Part shown: positions 25,119-34,756 of the stretch, piece after piece
Layout of the letters: each line of letters starts with the position of its first letter
Numbering within the stretch: the first letter of the stretch is position 1
DNA from: an uncultured Collinsella sp.
GTDB lineage: Bacteria; Actinomycetota; Coriobacteriia; Coriobacteriales; Coriobacteriaceae
Direction: 5' to 3'
Assembly (NCBI GenBank): GCA_959604825.1
Contig: CAUHCN010000021.1
Coordinates: 1 to 42,355 of the forward strand
Length of the DNA: 42,355 bases
The notes under the pieces: model-generated
The model's database searches: none
Told to the model about the DNA's origin: nothing
What the model saw: only the letters and a program-made list of their open reading frames with translations
Made by a program: the position numbers and the translations under genes

Positions 25119-27059
25119 TTAGTTTTCGGATTGCTTTGCCGCCGCCTCGGCGCGCTCGGCATTCCATGCAACGAGCGCCTCGTGAACCGCTTTGGCGACA
25201 TCGGCAGGAATGCCTCGAACTTCCGCGATCTCTTGCTCGCTCGCCGCGCGCAAACGCTTCATCGAGCCAAAATGGCGCATAAGGGCACGTTTTCTGGTGG
25301 GTCCCACGCCTGGAACGTCATCGAGTACCGAAACCGTCATGGCTTTATCGCGCAATTCGCGATGGAACGTGATGGCAAAACGGTGCGATTCATCGCGCAC
25401 CTGTTTAATTAGATAGAGCGACGCGGACCCGGTCGGCAGCACGACGGGAGTCTCGTCCCAAGGCACGAAAACCTCCTCATCGGCCTTTGCCAAGCCACAA
25501 ACTGGTATATCGAGCCCAAGAGCCTCAAGTTGCTTGATCGCAGCGGTCAATTGCGGCTTACCGCCATCGACAACGAGCAAATCGGGGCGCGAGCCAAAGC
25601 GCTCGTCGGCCATGCGCTCGGGAGCATAACGTCGTCCCAAAACCTCGGACATCGACACGAAGTCGTTTGCCTCGTCCAATTCGGCCTGAATTTTAAAACG
25701 ACGATACTGACTCTTGTCGGCGCGCCCGTTGGTAAACACCACCATCGAGGCGACCGTAAAGGTGCCATGCAGTGTAGAGATATCGAAGCACTCGATACGC
25801 AACGGCGGCGATGGCAGCGCCAACGCACTTTCGAGCTCCAGGAGCGCTTGATTGGTGCGGTCGTCAGCGTACCCCGTTCGCATCATGTAGCGCATGAGGG
25901 CATGGCGCGCATTTTTGGATGCCATATCGAGCAGACGGTGCTTTTCGCCACGCTGCGGCCTATGGAGATGGCAGGAACGCTCACGCTTGCCCGCAAGCCA
26001 CTCCCCCAGCGCTTCCGCATCCTCAAGCTCGACGGAAAGGTTGACCTCAGCTGGAATATCAGCCGTCTCGTCGTAATAGCGCTTAAGAAAGCCCGACTGG
26101 AGCTCTTCCTCGTCAACATCAAGACCCTTGTCGAGAATGAACTCGCAGGTGCGAACTGTTCGGCCCTCGCGAACGACGAAGACGCAAGCGGCGGAGATGG
26201 TCTCCTCGCGATAGAAACCGATGACATCTATATCGACACTGGAGGGAAAAACGACTTGCTGACGATCGTCCAGACCCCTGACGACCTCCAAACGACGTTT
26301 GACGCGTGCCGCGCGCTCAAAGTCGAGCGCCTCAGCGGCATCCGTCATCTCGGAGGTCAGCTCATCGACGACATCCTTGCGATGGCCCGACAAAAAGCGC
26401 TCGACACGCTTGACGTTCTTGGCATAGTCTGCCGGGGAAATCACGCCGACACACGCACCCGGGCCGCGCCCGACATGGTAGTCAAAGCAGGGGCGCCCGT
26501 TTTGCGCGCAAATCATATTGACGATGTCTTCCTCGCCCTTGTGGGACTCGACGATACGGCGACAACGACGCCACTCCGCACAGGATGCGGAGCAGATGGG
26601 GATAACCTTGCGCAGCGTATCTATCGTCTCACGTGCCGCGCGGCTATCGGTATAAGGTCCAAAATAGCGCGTTCCCGGCTTATGACGCTCACGCGTGTAT
26701 TTGATAGCGGGATACAGGTCGCCCTTTGTAATGGCGATAAAGGGGTAGCTCTTGTCATCCTTGAGGTCGACGTTAAAGTACGGATGGTACTGACCAATCA
26801 AATTGCGCTCGAGCACCAACGCCTCGTGCTCGGTCTCCACCACGATATAGTCAAAGCTCGCCACCAGCTGCATCATCAGCGGGATCTTCTGGCGCTCGTC
26901 CTGCAGCGTCACGTACTGACGCATACGGGCGCGCAGGTTTTTCGCCTTGCCCACGTAGATGACATCGCCCTTGGCGTCTTTCCAAAGGTAGCAGCCGGGC
27001 TGCGTGGGAACGCGCGAAACCTGCTCGGCAAGCGTTGGAATGTTGTCGTGACCGGCCAC
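25119..27059 (-). CDS. uvrC: Excinuclease ABC subunit C
   Basis: This 646-residue nuclease makes both incisions in nucleotide excision repair after UvrB recruitment. Domains in order: GIY-YIG nuclease at the N-terminus (PGCYLWKDAKGDVIYVGKAKNLR), a UVR helix pair around residues 210-250 that binds UvrB, an RNase-H-like endonuclease domain (IECFDISTLHG, LLVVDGGKPQ) and tandem helix-hairpin-helix motifs (LDDVPGVGPTRKRAL). I favour the GTG at 27059, preceded by AGTAGGTG, over the GTG at 27065 that abuts the murJ stop. It is the last gene of a ybaK-murJ-uvrC run. Confidence 0.95.
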   Translation of the reverse strand: MAGHDNIPTLAEQVSRVPTQPGCYLWKDAKGDVIYVGKAKNLRARMRQYVTLQDERQKIPLMMQLVASFDYIVVETEHEALVLERNLIGQYHPYFNVDLKDDKSYPFIAITKGDLYPAIKYTRERHKPGTRYFGPYTDSRAARETIDTLRKVIPICSASCAEWRRCRRIVESHKGEEDIVNMICAQNGRPCFDYHVGRGPGACVGVISPADYAKNVKRVERFLSGHRKDVVDELTSEMTDAAEALDFERAARVKRRLEVVRGLDDRQQVVFPSSVDIDVIGFYREETISAACVFVVREGRTVRTCEFILDKGLDVDEEELQSGFLKRYYDETADIPAEVNLSVELEDAEALGEWLAGKRERSCHLHRPQRGEKHRLLDMASKNARHALMRYMMRTGYADDRTNQALLELESALALPSPPLRIECFDISTLHGTFTVASMVVFTNGRADKSQYRRFKIQAELDEANDFVSMSEVLGRRYAPERMADERFGSRPDLLVVDGGKPQLTAAIKQLEALGLDIPVCGLAKADEEVFVPWDETPVVLPTGSASLYLIKQVRDESHRFAITFHRELRDKAMTVSVLDDVPGVGPTRKRALMRHFGSMKRLRAASEQEIAEVRGIPADVAKAVHEALVAWNAERAEAAAKQSEN

Positions 27060-27065
27060 GCGCAC

Positions 27066-28748
27066 CTACTTGCGACGAATCAGCGCCGAGACCTCGGGCA
27101 TCTTAAGGACGACGGCAAGGCCAAAGGTAACAGCAAGCGAGACGACACCCGCAACGCAAACGTAGCCAAGAGTAATCAGAATCGAGCCGCCAAGTGCCCC
27201 GACAAAGTGCTCAAGCGCCCACATGACGCCGGCGCCTGCGGCAGCACCCAGGCCACCGAGCAAAAGGCCAAAGAAACCGCCATGCAGGATAGATTTAACC
27301 TGAAGACCACGCAGACGACGACGCAGCCACCACAGCGAGCAACCGACCAAGATCACGTAGTCGACGACATACGAAAGCGCGATTGCCGGCATACCGAAGC
27401 CCAGTACAACGCCAAACAGCAGAACCGAGCCGGCCTGGCCGATGGCGGAATACAGGCAATAGCGGCTATAGGGCTTCATGTCGAGCAAGGCAGAGAAGCT
27501 CTTCTGCATCAGCACGACCACGCCGTAGAGCGGCAGCGAGAACGCCAGGTAGACAAGGAACTCGGACACCAGCGCCACGCCGGACTCATCGAACTTGCCA
27601 GCGCAGTAGATCATGTTGAGCGGACGCGCGAAGACAATCAGGTACAGCGCGAACGGAACCAGGAAGAACAGCATCTGGGCGACGCCACGCGAAATGCCCG
27701 TGCGAACGCTGTCGTAATCCTTCTCCTGTGCGTCGTGAGAGAGCTCGGTATAGAGCGCCGTCGAAAGCGAGGCGGCAATCAGCGCGTAGGGCAGCGTGTA
27801 CCACAGGCGCGCATAGGCGATGACGGAAGGACCAGTCTCGGGCTGGACCACCAGCGCAGCAGCGTTGGTGATAGAAGTCGAGACAAACATGCACACCGTG
27901 GCGAGCAGCGTCGGGATACCGAGCGCAATCGTCTGGCGCAGTGCGGGGTCCTTAAAGTCGATATGGATATGGGGATGCACGCCGTGCTTGCCAAGCGCGG
28001 GGATCTGACAAGCCATCTGAACAAAGACACCGAGGGTCGTACCGGCCGCAATCAAGATGATGCCGGCACGTTCGCCAAACTGTGCGGACACGGGCGCAAA
28101 GCCCATAAAGCTCGCAATGACGATCACATTGTTGAGGACCGGGGCAAACGTCGACCAGAAGTAGTCGCGGTGTGCGTTGAGAACGCCCGAGAACACCGAG
28201 CCCAAACCATAAAACAGAATCTGGATGGCGAAGAAACGGAACATGAACGCAGCGGTATCCATGCTGCCGCCGTCACCCGAAAGGAACGATTGCGTCCAAA
28301 TAAAGCCCGGAGCGAACACGGTCCCCAGCAACGAAATGCCACCCAGCACCAATAGCAGAATACCGAGCAGGTTGCCCACGTACTCGTTCGAGGCCTCGCG
28401 ACCCTGCTCACGCCTCACGCCCATGTACACGGGCAAAAACGCCGTCACGAGCATGCCGCCCATCACGAGTTCGTAGAGCATATTGGGCAGGTTGTTGGCG
28501 ACCTGATAGGAGGACGAGAGCAGCGACATGCCGATAGCGGCCGCCATTGCCCATGTGCGGATAAAGCCGGTGACGCGAGACACGATGGTCAGGATGGTCA
28601 TAAGCCCGGCGGAACGACCAACCGTGGAGTAGTCCGACGAGCCCATGTCGTCAGTGTCGTCTCGCGACGAAGAAGCTTCGGATGAGGGTGTCTGAGGCGC
28701 AGATTCTTTTGCAAAATGAGCTCCGCACTTCAATTCTTCCTGCGGCAT
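27066..28748 (-). CDS. murJ: Lipid II flippase MurJ (MviN)
   Basis: This 560-residue integral membrane protein of the MOP superfamily would flip lipid II across the membrane for peptidoglycan synthesis. After a polar, Ser/Asp-rich tail of about 45 residues come about 14 hydrophobic helices. Family motifs include LTIVSRVTGFIRTWAMA, NNLPNMLYEL and VTAFLPVYMG. It is three bases downstream of the YbaK gene and directly abuts uvrC, so the three are likely cotranscribed. In other actinobacteria the homologue carries extra domains; none are seen here. Confidence 0.93.
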   Translation of the reverse strand: MPQEELKCGAHFAKESAPQTPSSEASSSRDDTDDMGSSDYSTVGRSAGLMTILTIVSRVTGFIRTWAMAAAIGMSLLSSSYQVANNLPNMLYELVMGGMLVTAFLPVYMGVRREQGREASNEYVGNLLGILLLVLGGISLLGTVFAPGFIWTQSFLSGDGGSMDTAAFMFRFFAIQILFYGLGSVFSGVLNAHRDYFWSTFAPVLNNVIVIASFMGFAPVSAQFGERAGIILIAAGTTLGVFVQMACQIPALGKHGVHPHIHIDFKDPALRQTIALGIPTLLATVCMFVSTSITNAAALVVQPETGPSVIAYARLWYTLPYALIAASLSTALYTELSHDAQEKDYDSVRTGISRGVAQMLFFLVPFALYLIVFARPLNMIYCAGKFDESGVALVSEFLVYLAFSLPLYGVVVLMQKSFSALLDMKPYSRYCLYSAIGQAGSVLLFGVVLGFGMPAIALSYVVDYVILVGCSLWWLRRRLRGLQVKSILHGGFFGLLLGGLGAAAGAGVMWALEHFVGALGGSILITLGYVCVAGVVSLAVTFGLAVVLKMPEVSALIRRK

Positions 28749-28751
28749 CGC

Positions 28752-29252
28752 TCAGTCCTCTCTCGTAATCGGGGCGACCGTCGCCCCGCAAAATGCAATT
28801 AAATCATCGGGTGCAAGCTCAAGCTGATAACCACGCTTGCCTCCCGAAATAAAAATGGTATCCCAAAGGACACATGTCTCATCAATGAGCGTCCGGTAGC
28901 GTTTTTTCATACCGACCGGACTGCAGCCGCCGCGAACGTAGCCAGTCGCCGCAAGCAAATCCTTCACATGCATCATGGCCAAGGACTTCTCCCCCGCGGC
29001 ACGCGCGGCGGACTTTAGATCGAGCTCGTCGGCAACAGGGATGCAGCACACGACGTGGTCGTTGGACGGCGTCACGCAGACCAAGGTCTTAAATCCTTGT
29101 CCGGGCTCCTCGCCAAGCTGCTCCGAAATCGCGACCCCCAGGCCCGCCGACTCATCACCATCGTCTTCGTACGTATGTAGAACATAGGAAATGCCGGCGC
29201 TTTCCAGCTCGCGCATCGCATTGGTTTTTGGCGTCTTTACAGCCTTTGCCAT
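28752..29252 (-). CDS. ybaK: YbaK/EbsC-type Cys-tRNA(Pro) deacylase
   Basis: This 166-residue protein of the YbaK/aminoacyl-tRNA editing superfamily hydrolyses mischarged Cys-tRNA(Pro) in trans. Supporting features are the N-terminal KTNAMRELESAGISYVLHTY, the VCCIPVADELDLKSAARAAG core with the conserved lysine, and GYVRGGCSPVGMKKRYRTLID, the family's signature glycine-rich loop. The ATG at 29252 follows AAAGGATA. A longer frame from 29348 has no support. It starts the operon with murJ and uvrC. Confidence 0.92.
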   Translation of the reverse strand: MAKAVKTPKTNAMRELESAGISYVLHTYEDDGDESAGLGVAISEQLGEEPGQGFKTLVCVTPSNDHVVCCIPVADELDLKSAARAAGEKSLAMMHVKDLLAATGYVRGGCSPVGMKKRYRTLIDETCVLWDTIFISGGKRGYQLELAPDDLIAFCGATVAPITRED

Positions 29253-29333
29253 GGCATATCCTTTCCCTCGCATTCGGACGCAAGGATTAAGTATATGTCC
29301 AATTCGGCTGCATACGTCACTTCGACACAGCAA

Positions 29334-29364
29334 GCGCCATCGAATCACAAGGAGTCGATGGCGC
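29334..29364 (-). terminator. Hairpin terminator after uvrA
   Basis: GCGCCATCGA and TCGATGGCGC form a perfect 10-bp stem with an 11-base loop, followed on the minus strand by TTGCTGTG. It lies about 20 bases past the uvrA stop. Confidence 0.6.
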
Positions 29365-29384
29365 CCATAAACTGAATCGCCTAT

Positions 29385-32264
29385 TTATTGAGCATCAAGT
29401 TGAGCCTGACGCTCCCGGTCACGCCTGAGCAACGGCGCCAAAAACTTGCCCGTATAACTCTGCGGACAGTCCGCAACCTGCTCCGGTGTGCCCGAAACCA
29501 CGACGGTTCCGCCGCCGTTACCGCCCTCGGGGCCCATATCGATCAGGCGGTCGGCAACCTTGATGACATCAAGGTTGTGTTCAATCACCAGCACCGTGTT
29601 GCCCGCATCGACCAAGCGCTGCAGCACATCGAGCAGCTGGCGGACGTCCTCAAAATGAAGGCCGGTCGTCGGCTCATCCAAAATATAGAACGTCTTGCCC
29701 GTCTGGCGTCGATGAAGCTCCTTGGCGAGCTTCACACGCTGCGCCTCGCCGCCCGAGAGCGTCGTAGCGGGCTGGCCCAGGCTCACGTAGCCCAAGCCTA
29801 CATCGTACAGCGTCTGGAGCTTGCGCTTAATCTGCGGGATATTCCCAAAGAAGGCCAGTGCCTCGGTGACGCTCATGTCGAGCACGTCCGAGATGGTCTT
29901 ACCACGGTAGGTGACCTCAAGCGTCTCGCGGTTATAGCGTTTGCCGCCGCAGACCTCACAGGGGACATAGATATCGGGAAGGAAGTGCATCTCGATCTTA
30001 ATTTGTCCGTCGCCCTTGCATGCTTCGCAGCGACCGCCGCTCACGTTAAAGGAGAAACGTCCCGGCGAGTAGCCGCGCGCCTTCGACTCCGGCGTACTCG
30101 CAAACAGCGCGCGAAGATCATCCCACAGGCCAATGTACGTAGCAGGGTTGGAACGCGGCGTGCGGCCAATCGGCGACTGGTCGATATCGATAACCTTATC
30201 GATACACTCGATGCCCTCGATTTTCTTATACGGACCCACAGGGCGCGTCGAACGGTGAATGGCATTCGTAAGGGCAGGTGCGATAGTGTCGGTAACCAGG
30301 GAGCTCTTACCCGATCCCGACACGCCGGTAACGACCGTAAGCGTACCAAACTCGATCTTGGCGGTAACGTTTTTGAGGTTGTTGGCGCGGGCGCCCGTGA
30401 TCTTAAGGCAGCCGCGACCGGGCTTGCGGCGCTCATCGGGAACCCGGATCATTCGTTTGCCGGTCAGATAAGCGCCCGTCATCGACTCGGGACACGCCAT
30501 GATATCGGCAGGCGTTCCCGCCGCGACTACGTGTCCGCCGTTCACGCCCGCGCCGGGGCCCATGTCGATCACATAGTCGGCAGCACGAATCGTATCCTCA
30601 TCATGCTCGACGACGATGACGGTATTGCCGATATCGCGTAGGCGCTCAAGCGTCTTGATCAGGCGCTCGTTATCGCGCTGATGGAGGCCAATCGATGGCT
30701 CGTCCAAAATGTACAGGACACCCATGAGGCCGGCGCCGATCTGCGTTGCCAGGCGAATACGCTGGGCCTCGCCTCCGGAAAGCGTCGCCGAGGCACGATC
30801 GAGGGTCAGATAGTCGAGTCCGACATCGACCAGAAAACGCAGGCGCTCCAGGATTTCCTTGACGATGCGTCCGCCGATAAACTGTTGGCGCTCGGTGAGT
30901 TCCAGGCCCTCAAAAAACTCGAGCGACTCACGGCACGACAGACAACAAACCTCGTAAATGGACTTGCCGCCCACGGTGACGGCGAGCATCTCGGGGCGCA
31001 AACGAGCGCCGTGGCAGCTCGAGCACGGCTCCTCGCGGATGTACTTCTCCAAGCGCGCCTTGGTGTTCTCATTCGTCGTCTCGGTATAGCGCTCGTACAG
31101 GATATTGCGCACACCCGAGAACTTGGTGTCCCACTGGCTGCGGCGCCCATCGAGCTTTTGATAGTCGACCGAAATCTTCTGGTCGCCCATGCCGTCTAAA
31201 AACGCACGACACACCCGCGGAGGCAGATCCTCCCACGGCGTATCGACGCTCACCTTAAAGTGTTTGCAGACCGCAGCGAAAATCTGCGGATAGTAGTTAG
31301 AGTTGCCAAACAGGCTGCCAAAGACCCCGTCGGCGATCGACTTCGAGGGGTCTTCGATTAGGGCCTCGGCATCGACCGTCTTCTTAAAGCCCAGGCCATC
31401 GCACTCGGGGCACGCGCCATAGGGCGCGTTGAACGAGAAATCACGCGGCTGCAGGTCATCGATGGAGTGTCCATGCTCCGGGCACGCTAACGCCAGCGAA
31501 TACTCCAGCAACTCGCCTTCGGTCCCCTCGGGAGCGTCGCGGTCGGGCAGCAAGTATACGTTCACATTGCCGTGCGCCAGCGCAGTCGCCTGTTCAACGG
31601 ACTCGGCAATACGGCCCAGCGAGTTCTCGCGAATCACGATGCGGTCGACCACGACCTCGATATCGTGCTTGAATTTCTTATCCAAATCGATAGGGTCATC
31701 AAGCGAGCGAACCTCGCCGTCGACACGCACGCGGCTAAAGCCCTCGGCGCGAAGGTCCTCAAACAGCTTGGTGTACTCGCCTTTTCGCCCGCGCACCACC
31801 GGTGCCAGCACAAACGCGCGGCGGCCCTCCCCCGCCGCCAGGACCTTATCGGCGACCTGGTCGGTCGTCTGGCGCTCAATGACGCGGCCGCATTCGGGAC
31901 AGTGCGGGGTGCCCACACGGGCGAACAGCAGACGCAGATAGTCATAAATCTCGGTTACGGTGCCAACCGTCGAGCGAGGGTTTTTAGATGTCGTCTTTTG
32001 GTCGATCGACACCGCCGGCGAAAGGCCGTCGATTGAATCCAAGTCGGGTTTGTCCATCTGGCCCAAGAACTGGCGCGCATAACTCGAAAGGCTCTCGACG
32101 TATCGACGCTGGCCCTCGGCATAGATAGTGTCGAATGCCAGCGAACTCTTGCCCGAGCCAGAAAGACCGGTAATGACCACGAGTTGGTCACGCGGAATGG
32201 AAACATCGATATCACGGAGGTTGTGCTCACGAGCGCCGCGAATAACGATAGAGGAATCAGACAT
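29385..32264 (-). CDS. uvrA: Excinuclease ABC subunit A
   Basis: This 959-residue damage-recognition ATPase has two ABC modules. The first Walker A is GLSGSGKSS and the second GVSGSGKSS. Zinc sites are seen at CPECGR, CPEHGH with CPECDG, and GRCEACKGDG with PCEVCGG. The signatures are LSGGEAQRIRLA and LSGGEAQRVKLA. The UvrB-binding region follows YAEGQRRYVESLSSYARQF. It starts at the ATG at 32264 behind AAGGAG. A SOS-box-like sequence at 32326-32339 lies over the candidate promoter, consistent with damage induction. It is divergent from the LTA-synthase-like gene. Confidence 0.97.
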   Translation of the reverse strand: MSDSSIVIRGAREHNLRDIDVSIPRDQLVVITGLSGSGKSSLAFDTIYAEGQRRYVESLSSYARQFLGQMDKPDLDSIDGLSPAVSIDQKTTSKNPRSTVGTVTEIYDYLRLLFARVGTPHCPECGRVIERQTTDQVADKVLAAGEGRRAFVLAPVVRGRKGEYTKLFEDLRAEGFSRVRVDGEVRSLDDPIDLDKKFKHDIEVVVDRIVIRENSLGRIAESVEQATALAHGNVNVYLLPDRDAPEGTEGELLEYSLALACPEHGHSIDDLQPRDFSFNAPYGACPECDGLGFKKTVDAEALIEDPSKSIADGVFGSLFGNSNYYPQIFAAVCKHFKVSVDTPWEDLPPRVCRAFLDGMGDQKISVDYQKLDGRRSQWDTKFSGVRNILYERYTETTNENTKARLEKYIREEPCSSCHGARLRPEMLAVTVGGKSIYEVCCLSCRESLEFFEGLELTERQQFIGGRIVKEILERLRFLVDVGLDYLTLDRASATLSGGEAQRIRLATQIGAGLMGVLYILDEPSIGLHQRDNERLIKTLERLRDIGNTVIVVEHDEDTIRAADYVIDMGPGAGVNGGHVVAAGTPADIMACPESMTGAYLTGKRMIRVPDERRKPGRGCLKITGARANNLKNVTAKIEFGTLTVVTGVSGSGKSSLVTDTIAPALTNAIHRSTRPVGPYKKIEGIECIDKVIDIDQSPIGRTPRSNPATYIGLWDDLRALFASTPESKARGYSPGRFSFNVSGGRCEACKGDGQIKIEMHFLPDIYVPCEVCGGKRYNRETLEVTYRGKTISDVLDMSVTEALAFFGNIPQIKRKLQTLYDVGLGYVSLGQPATTLSGGEAQRVKLAKELHRRQTGKTFYILDEPTTGLHFEDVRQLLDVLQRLVDAGNTVLVIEHNLDVIKVADRLIDMGPEGGNGGGTVVVSGTPEQVADCPQSYTGKFLAPLLRRDRERQAQLDAQ

Positions 32265-32307
32265 GGAAGCTCCTTGCCTCCTATTGCATCGAATCATACT
32301 GCCGATG

Positions 32308-32339
32308 AGTTTAGCGCACTCGACGCGCACAGATGTTCG
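32308..32339 (-). promoter_or_regulatory. uvrA promoter with a LexA (SOS) box candidate
   Basis: On the minus strand CGAACATCTGTGCG (32339-32326) matches 12 of 14 positions of the Gram-positive SOS consensus CGAACRNRYGTTYG. Twelve bases downstream lies TAAACT (32313-32308), a fair -10 box. The SOS box covers the -35 area, where LexA would block polymerase. Confidence 0.55.
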
Positions 32340-32457
32340 TAATACAAGATTCGCAGACCTTTAGCTTTGCGTATCGGGCGCTTTGTTTCTCGAAATGCCG
32401 TGGAAAGGTTACAGTAATCTAATACTGAACTTAATTTGCTGTACCAGAGGAACGTCC

Positions 32458-34611
32458 ATGACCGAAGATATCCCCCTTGAAATCACTTCGAGCGACATGG
32501 CCAATCTGCCCATATTCATCGCCGTCCTTATCGTGGCCGCCGTCGTCGTGCGCGTGTATTTTTCAATCAAACGCAACGAAAAGCCACCCATTGCCCGCGT
32601 CTTTTGGTGCGCGACGCTCCTCATGCCGCTCGGCGTGGTAGCTGCATGGATTACGAATCAATCGCTCGTAAATGAGGGCAGCTCCCTATGGGTCCTTTCT
32701 TATTCGGCGCTCGGTGCTGCCGCCGTCATGCTTCTTGTCGAGCCCTTGGTTTCGGGACTTATCGACCAAACCGACCTTGCGACGGGAACGGTTGCCTGTA
32801 TTTGCCGCGACATCCTTGTCATCGCCGCTGTTTCAGCGCTCTCGTTCGTTTCAATCGAAATTGCCTGCAACGAAACGTTCTATCGCATTCCCGCCAACTC
32901 ATTCGGGTTTTCCGTCGGGTTGCTCGCGACGGTTCTGCTCTCCCTTTATTTGCTGGGACAGCGTCATGGAGGCGTCATGGTCCTCGTGCCCGTCGTCTGT
33001 TGCGTCCTTGGCATTGCCGAGCACTTCGTCATAACGTTTAAAGGCGAAGCCATCCTGCCAAGCGATATCTTGGCCCTTGGCACCGCAATGGAAGTGAGCG
33101 AGGGATACGAGTTTACCTTTACCGCCGGAATCGTAACCTCTCTCGCCCTGCTGGAGATTTCCCTGGGGCTTCTTTCGCTCATCCGACCGCGAAAGCTCCG
33201 TACGCCCACCCATGTCTTCCCCGCTATCGCCGCTAACCTCTGTGCTTTTCTGCTAGTGACCGTTGTGGGGCTCTCAGGCTTTTCCAACATCGACTTGGAG
33301 CAGGCGCTGGATTTTGGATTTGACCGTTGGCAGCCCATCACCACGTATGCGTCTCAGGGTTTTATCACTTCGTTCACCGAAATGGTCAACGAGTTGCCCA
33401 TTGAGAAGCCCGAAGACTATACGCCCGATGAGGCGCAGAGCATCGAGCAGGAGCTCGCCGCCGTCTACGACAGCACATATGGCTCGAGCGAACAGCGCGC
33501 GGCGGCCGTTGCCCAGTTCAATGAAATCAAGCCGACGATTGTTGCCATCATGAACGAGAGTTTTAGCGACCTTTCGTGCTTTGAGCAGCTCCAGGCGGCC
33601 GGGTACTCCGGCCCCGCATTCTACAACTCGCTTCCCGACACACTTGTTCGCGGCACCATGCTCGCTTCGGTCGCCGGTGGCGGAACGGCGAACTCCGAAT
33701 TCGAATTTTTGACCGGAGCGACAACGGCCTTTGTCGGATTAGGCAAGATCCCCTATCAGCTGTATCAGATGAATGGCGTAAACAGCCTGGCAAAGGACCT
33801 TAAAGAGCTTGGGTATACCACTACCGCTATGCACCCGCAAAACCCCGTCAACTACCATCGAGATAAAATCTATCAGCAGCTGGGCTTTGGAGACTTTCTT
33901 TCAATCGGCGATTTCGAAGGTGCGCCCTATTACCATGCCGGCGTATGCGACTACGCCACCTACGACAAGATACTCGACCTGCTTAGAACCGACGAAGCGC
34001 CGCAGTTCATCTTTGACGTCACGATGCAAAATCACGGCGGCTACGACTATGGCACCGTTCCCGCCGAAGAGCTGACAAACTATTGGGTCGAGGGAGCCAG
34101 CGAAGGCGCCAACAGCGCGCTCAACACCTATCTCACCTGCATCAACGCATCCGACCGGGACCTCGAGTACTTTATCAACGAGCTCCGCAACATCGGCAGA
34201 CCGGTTGTTCTTGTCTTTTTTGGCGACCATCAGCCGAGCGCCGCAACGACTCTCAACGACGAGCTGTACCCTCAGGAAGATACGGCAAGCCACGCTTTCC
34301 GTATCTATCAGTCGACATATCTCGTCTGGGCTAACTATGAGATCGCCGGCAATACCGAGCTCAACGTCTACGACACCGTCGGGGCAAACGAGATTGCAGC
34401 CATTACCCTTAATAAGATCGGCGCCCCGCTCACCAATTACCAAAAGGCCCTGCTTGCGACAAGGTCAGATGTGCCCACCATCAATGTCGCCGGCTATCTC
34501 GGTGCCGACGGGCTGCGCTACGACTTGGAATCGGAAGACAGCCCCTACGCCTCGACGATCGACAAGCTGCAGCGCATGCAATACCTCGAGTTCGCCAGCA
34601 AAGTTCAGTAA
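32458..34611 (+). CDS. LTA synthase family membrane phosphoglycerol transferase
   Basis: This 717-residue protein has several membrane helices in roughly the first 290 residues, then an extracytoplasmic sulfatase-like domain. Metal and nucleophile positions resemble LtaS: Glu in MNESFSDL (about 367), Thr410 in GGTANSEFEFLTG, and Asp590-His591 in FFGDHQPS, with FDVTMQNHGGYDYG between. The family moves glycerol phosphate or similar groups from phosphatidyl lipids onto glycolipids or wall polymers. The ATG at 32458 follows AGAGGAA. An in-frame start at 32383 is upstream of this and less supported. It is monocistronic or leads the plus-strand run. The exact acceptor is unknown. Confidence 0.85.
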   Translation: MTEDIPLEITSSDMANLPIFIAVLIVAAVVVRVYFSIKRNEKPPIARVFWCATLLMPLGVVAAWITNQSLVNEGSSLWVLSYSALGAAAVMLLVEPLVSGLIDQTDLATGTVACICRDILVIAAVSALSFVSIEIACNETFYRIPANSFGFSVGLLATVLLSLYLLGQRHGGVMVLVPVVCCVLGIAEHFVITFKGEAILPSDILALGTAMEVSEGYEFTFTAGIVTSLALLEISLGLLSLIRPRKLRTPTHVFPAIAANLCAFLLVTVVGLSGFSNIDLEQALDFGFDRWQPITTYASQGFITSFTEMVNELPIEKPEDYTPDEAQSIEQELAAVYDSTYGSSEQRAAAVAQFNEIKPTIVAIMNESFSDLSCFEQLQAAGYSGPAFYNSLPDTLVRGTMLASVAGGGTANSEFEFLTGATTAFVGLGKIPYQLYQMNGVNSLAKDLKELGYTTTAMHPQNPVNYHRDKIYQQLGFGDFLSIGDFEGAPYYHAGVCDYATYDKILDLLRTDEAPQFIFDVTMQNHGGYDYGTVPAEELTNYWVEGASEGANSALNTYLTCINASDRDLEYFINELRNIGRPVVLVFFGDHQPSAATTLNDELYPQEDTASHAFRIYQSTYLVWANYEIAGNTELNVYDTVGANEIAAITLNKIGAPLTNYQKALLATRSDVPTINVAGYLGADGLRYDLESEDSPYASTIDKLQRMQYLEFASKVQ

Positions 34612-34756
34612 GCCCGCCCATTCGCTTGGGCCCATCGTATTGCAAGCACGCTCGGCCCAAACGCATCGCAAATGACTCCCGCTCGCAAACGAGGGTACAA
34701 TGACGCTCGTGTCACATCGCGGGGCCCCGGCCCCAGCATATACAAAGGAGTCATAC

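Noticed and set aside
25530..28355. A plus-strand open frame of 941 codons
   Set aside because: It is the antisense shadow of uvrC and murJ, both firmly identified from motifs.
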